From the NCBI GenBank assembly GCA_019155205.2, contig JAHNZQ020000016.1, forward strand, positions 1,082,008 to 1,146,007: a DNA stretch of 64,000 nt, written 5' to 3'. The notes under the pieces are model-generated. The model was not told the origin of the DNA, searched no databases, and worked only from the letters and a program-made list of their open reading frames with translations. Origin of the DNA: Gracilaria vermiculophylla. Its lineage: Eukaryota; Rhodophyta; Florideophyceae; Gracilariales; Gracilariaceae. Positions within the stretch are counted from its first letter, which is position 1; every line of letters begins with the position of its first letter. The position numbers and the translations under genes were made by a program. Positions 63,562 to 64,000 of this stretch are shown piece after piece.

Positions 63562-63576
63562 TTGATAGAGATGCTC
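63562..63576 (-). repeat. Right terminal inverted repeat of H3
   Basis: TTGATAGAGATGCTC, the inverse of the left repeat, followed by TTA at 63577-63579. Confidence 0.85.
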
Positions 63577-63579
63577 TTA

Positions 63580-63895
63580 TGAATGGCAAAACACCTTATT
63601 TCATTGCCAAACCATGCTGCCCAAATCATTCCAAAACCACCTCTATTTTCCTGATTAACGTAATTTTTTTTTCAACTCTGCTCTCTTGCCCATACTACTG
63701 AACGCCATTTGCGTCTTTTAAATTCATAATATACGCAATTGTTCAATCTTTATCTGCCCCACCACGTCCTTTTTTGTGTAAAACAATTTTCTCGCCCATT
63801 GTATCTTCAATTCTCTGCGTATTTCTGTACATACGTCAGTTCAGTTTTCCTTACTGTATTAAATATTTGCGTATTGATTCAATGTCCTGCAGATA
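63580..63895. other. AT-rich spacer
   Basis: About 315 bases with no gene seen, between element H3 and the Tc1 ends. Confidence 0.5.
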
Positions 63896-63943
63896 CAGTG
63901 CGTCTCAAAATCGTTTCAAGCCTTAAAAAAACGCGCCAACGTA
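63896..63943. repeat. Solitary Tc1 5'-end-like sequence
   Basis: CAGTGCGTCTCAAAA follows TA (63894-63895, in the context CAGATA) and is succeeded 48 bases later by another TA that starts the third Tc1 copy. It matches the 5' end of the element at 24489, including the GCGCC block, and the solitary sequence at 1142. Confidence 0.55.
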
Positions 63944-64000
63944 CAGACTGTTTCAAAAATATACGACATGCTGTGAAATCTCAAAAAACTACCAAATGTA
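63944..64000 (-). mobile_element. Tc1-type transposon, copy 3, 3' end only
   Basis: CAGACTGTTTCAAAAATATAC and the following bases are the inverse of the right end of copy 2 (25706-25762), nearly identical over 57 bases. The element continues beyond the window, with its transposase expected on the minus strand. Confidence 0.85.

Larger units (their letters stand above)
59100..63576. mobile_element. Harbinger transposon (element H3) with terminal repeats and TTA target
   Basis: GAGCATCTCTATCAA at 59100-59114 recurs inverted at 63562-63576, and TTA stands outside both ends (59097-59099 and 63577-63579). TTA or TAA is the usual 3-bp target of PIF/Harbinger elements, and the GAGCATCTC end is familiar from that superfamily. 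Inside are an accessory gene on the plus strand and a Plant_tran-type transposase on the minus strand, ending 74 bp apart. The interior contains an assembly gap and a stretch (59617-60880) that does not fit one simple element, so two nested copies are possible. Confidence 0.8.

Overview
The window is a nuclear segment of a photosynthetic eukaryote, most likely an alga. It is a draft assembly with two 100-base N gaps (27878-27977 and 59517-59616). The alga call rests on plastid-type genes: VIPP1 with a transit peptide, two proteins with twin-arginine thylakoid-lumen signals, a plastid-type TadA deaminase, and a CLD1/pheophytinase-like hydrolase. These sit beside eukaryotic housekeeping genes (14-3-3, p24, CCT2, misato, YAE1, PPME1). 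Genes are compact, with zero to two short introns that have GTAAGT-like donors. A red alga fits the few introns and the abundant Ty3 and Harbinger elements, but the sequence does not prove it.

Layout. 1-28 kb is a graveyard of nested transposons: Tc1 copies (1-1131; 24489-25762; the edge of a third at 63944), a decayed Ty3/gypsy element with a chromodomain (about 1.53-8.1 kb), an inverted fragment of another Ty3 element (about 8.0-9.4 kb), fragments of an unclassified DNA transposon (9.4-11.8 and 23.5-24.5 kb), a complete but mutated Ty3 element with both LTRs and a CATGT target duplication (14835-23353), and two Harbinger-like transposase/accessory gene pairs (11.8-14.7 and 25.8-27.9 kb). 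28.3-49.7 kb is a host gene block of moderate GC: SelO, YAE1, VIPP1, two p24 genes, 14-3-3, an unknown lumen protein, a photolyase-like/hydrolase fusion, a bZIP factor, misato, a two-TM protein and a lumen pseudophosphatase.

49.7-58.3 kb is an extremely GC-rich, gene-dense island in which neighbouring genes alternate strand: CCT2, PPME1, a UAS-UBX protein, TadA, a zinc-ribbon/RRM protein and a secreted protein. GC then falls abruptly. 59.1-63.6 kb holds a Harbinger element bounded by GAGCATCTCTATCAA terminal repeats and TTA, with a tail-to-tail gene pair inside.

Functionally, the host genes cover plastid membrane upkeep (VIPP1), lumen proteins, plastid tRNA and RNA processing (TadA, RRM), early secretory traffic (p24 pair), protein folding and modification (CCT2, SelO, PPME1, UBX protein) and signalling or transcription (14-3-3, bZIP). 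They are not one pathway. The less familiar items are the photolyase-like/hydrolase fusion, the catalytically stripped lumen phosphatase, the zinc-ribbon/RRM protein, the p24 protein with an acidic insert, and the repeated tail-to-tail transposase/SANT pairs.
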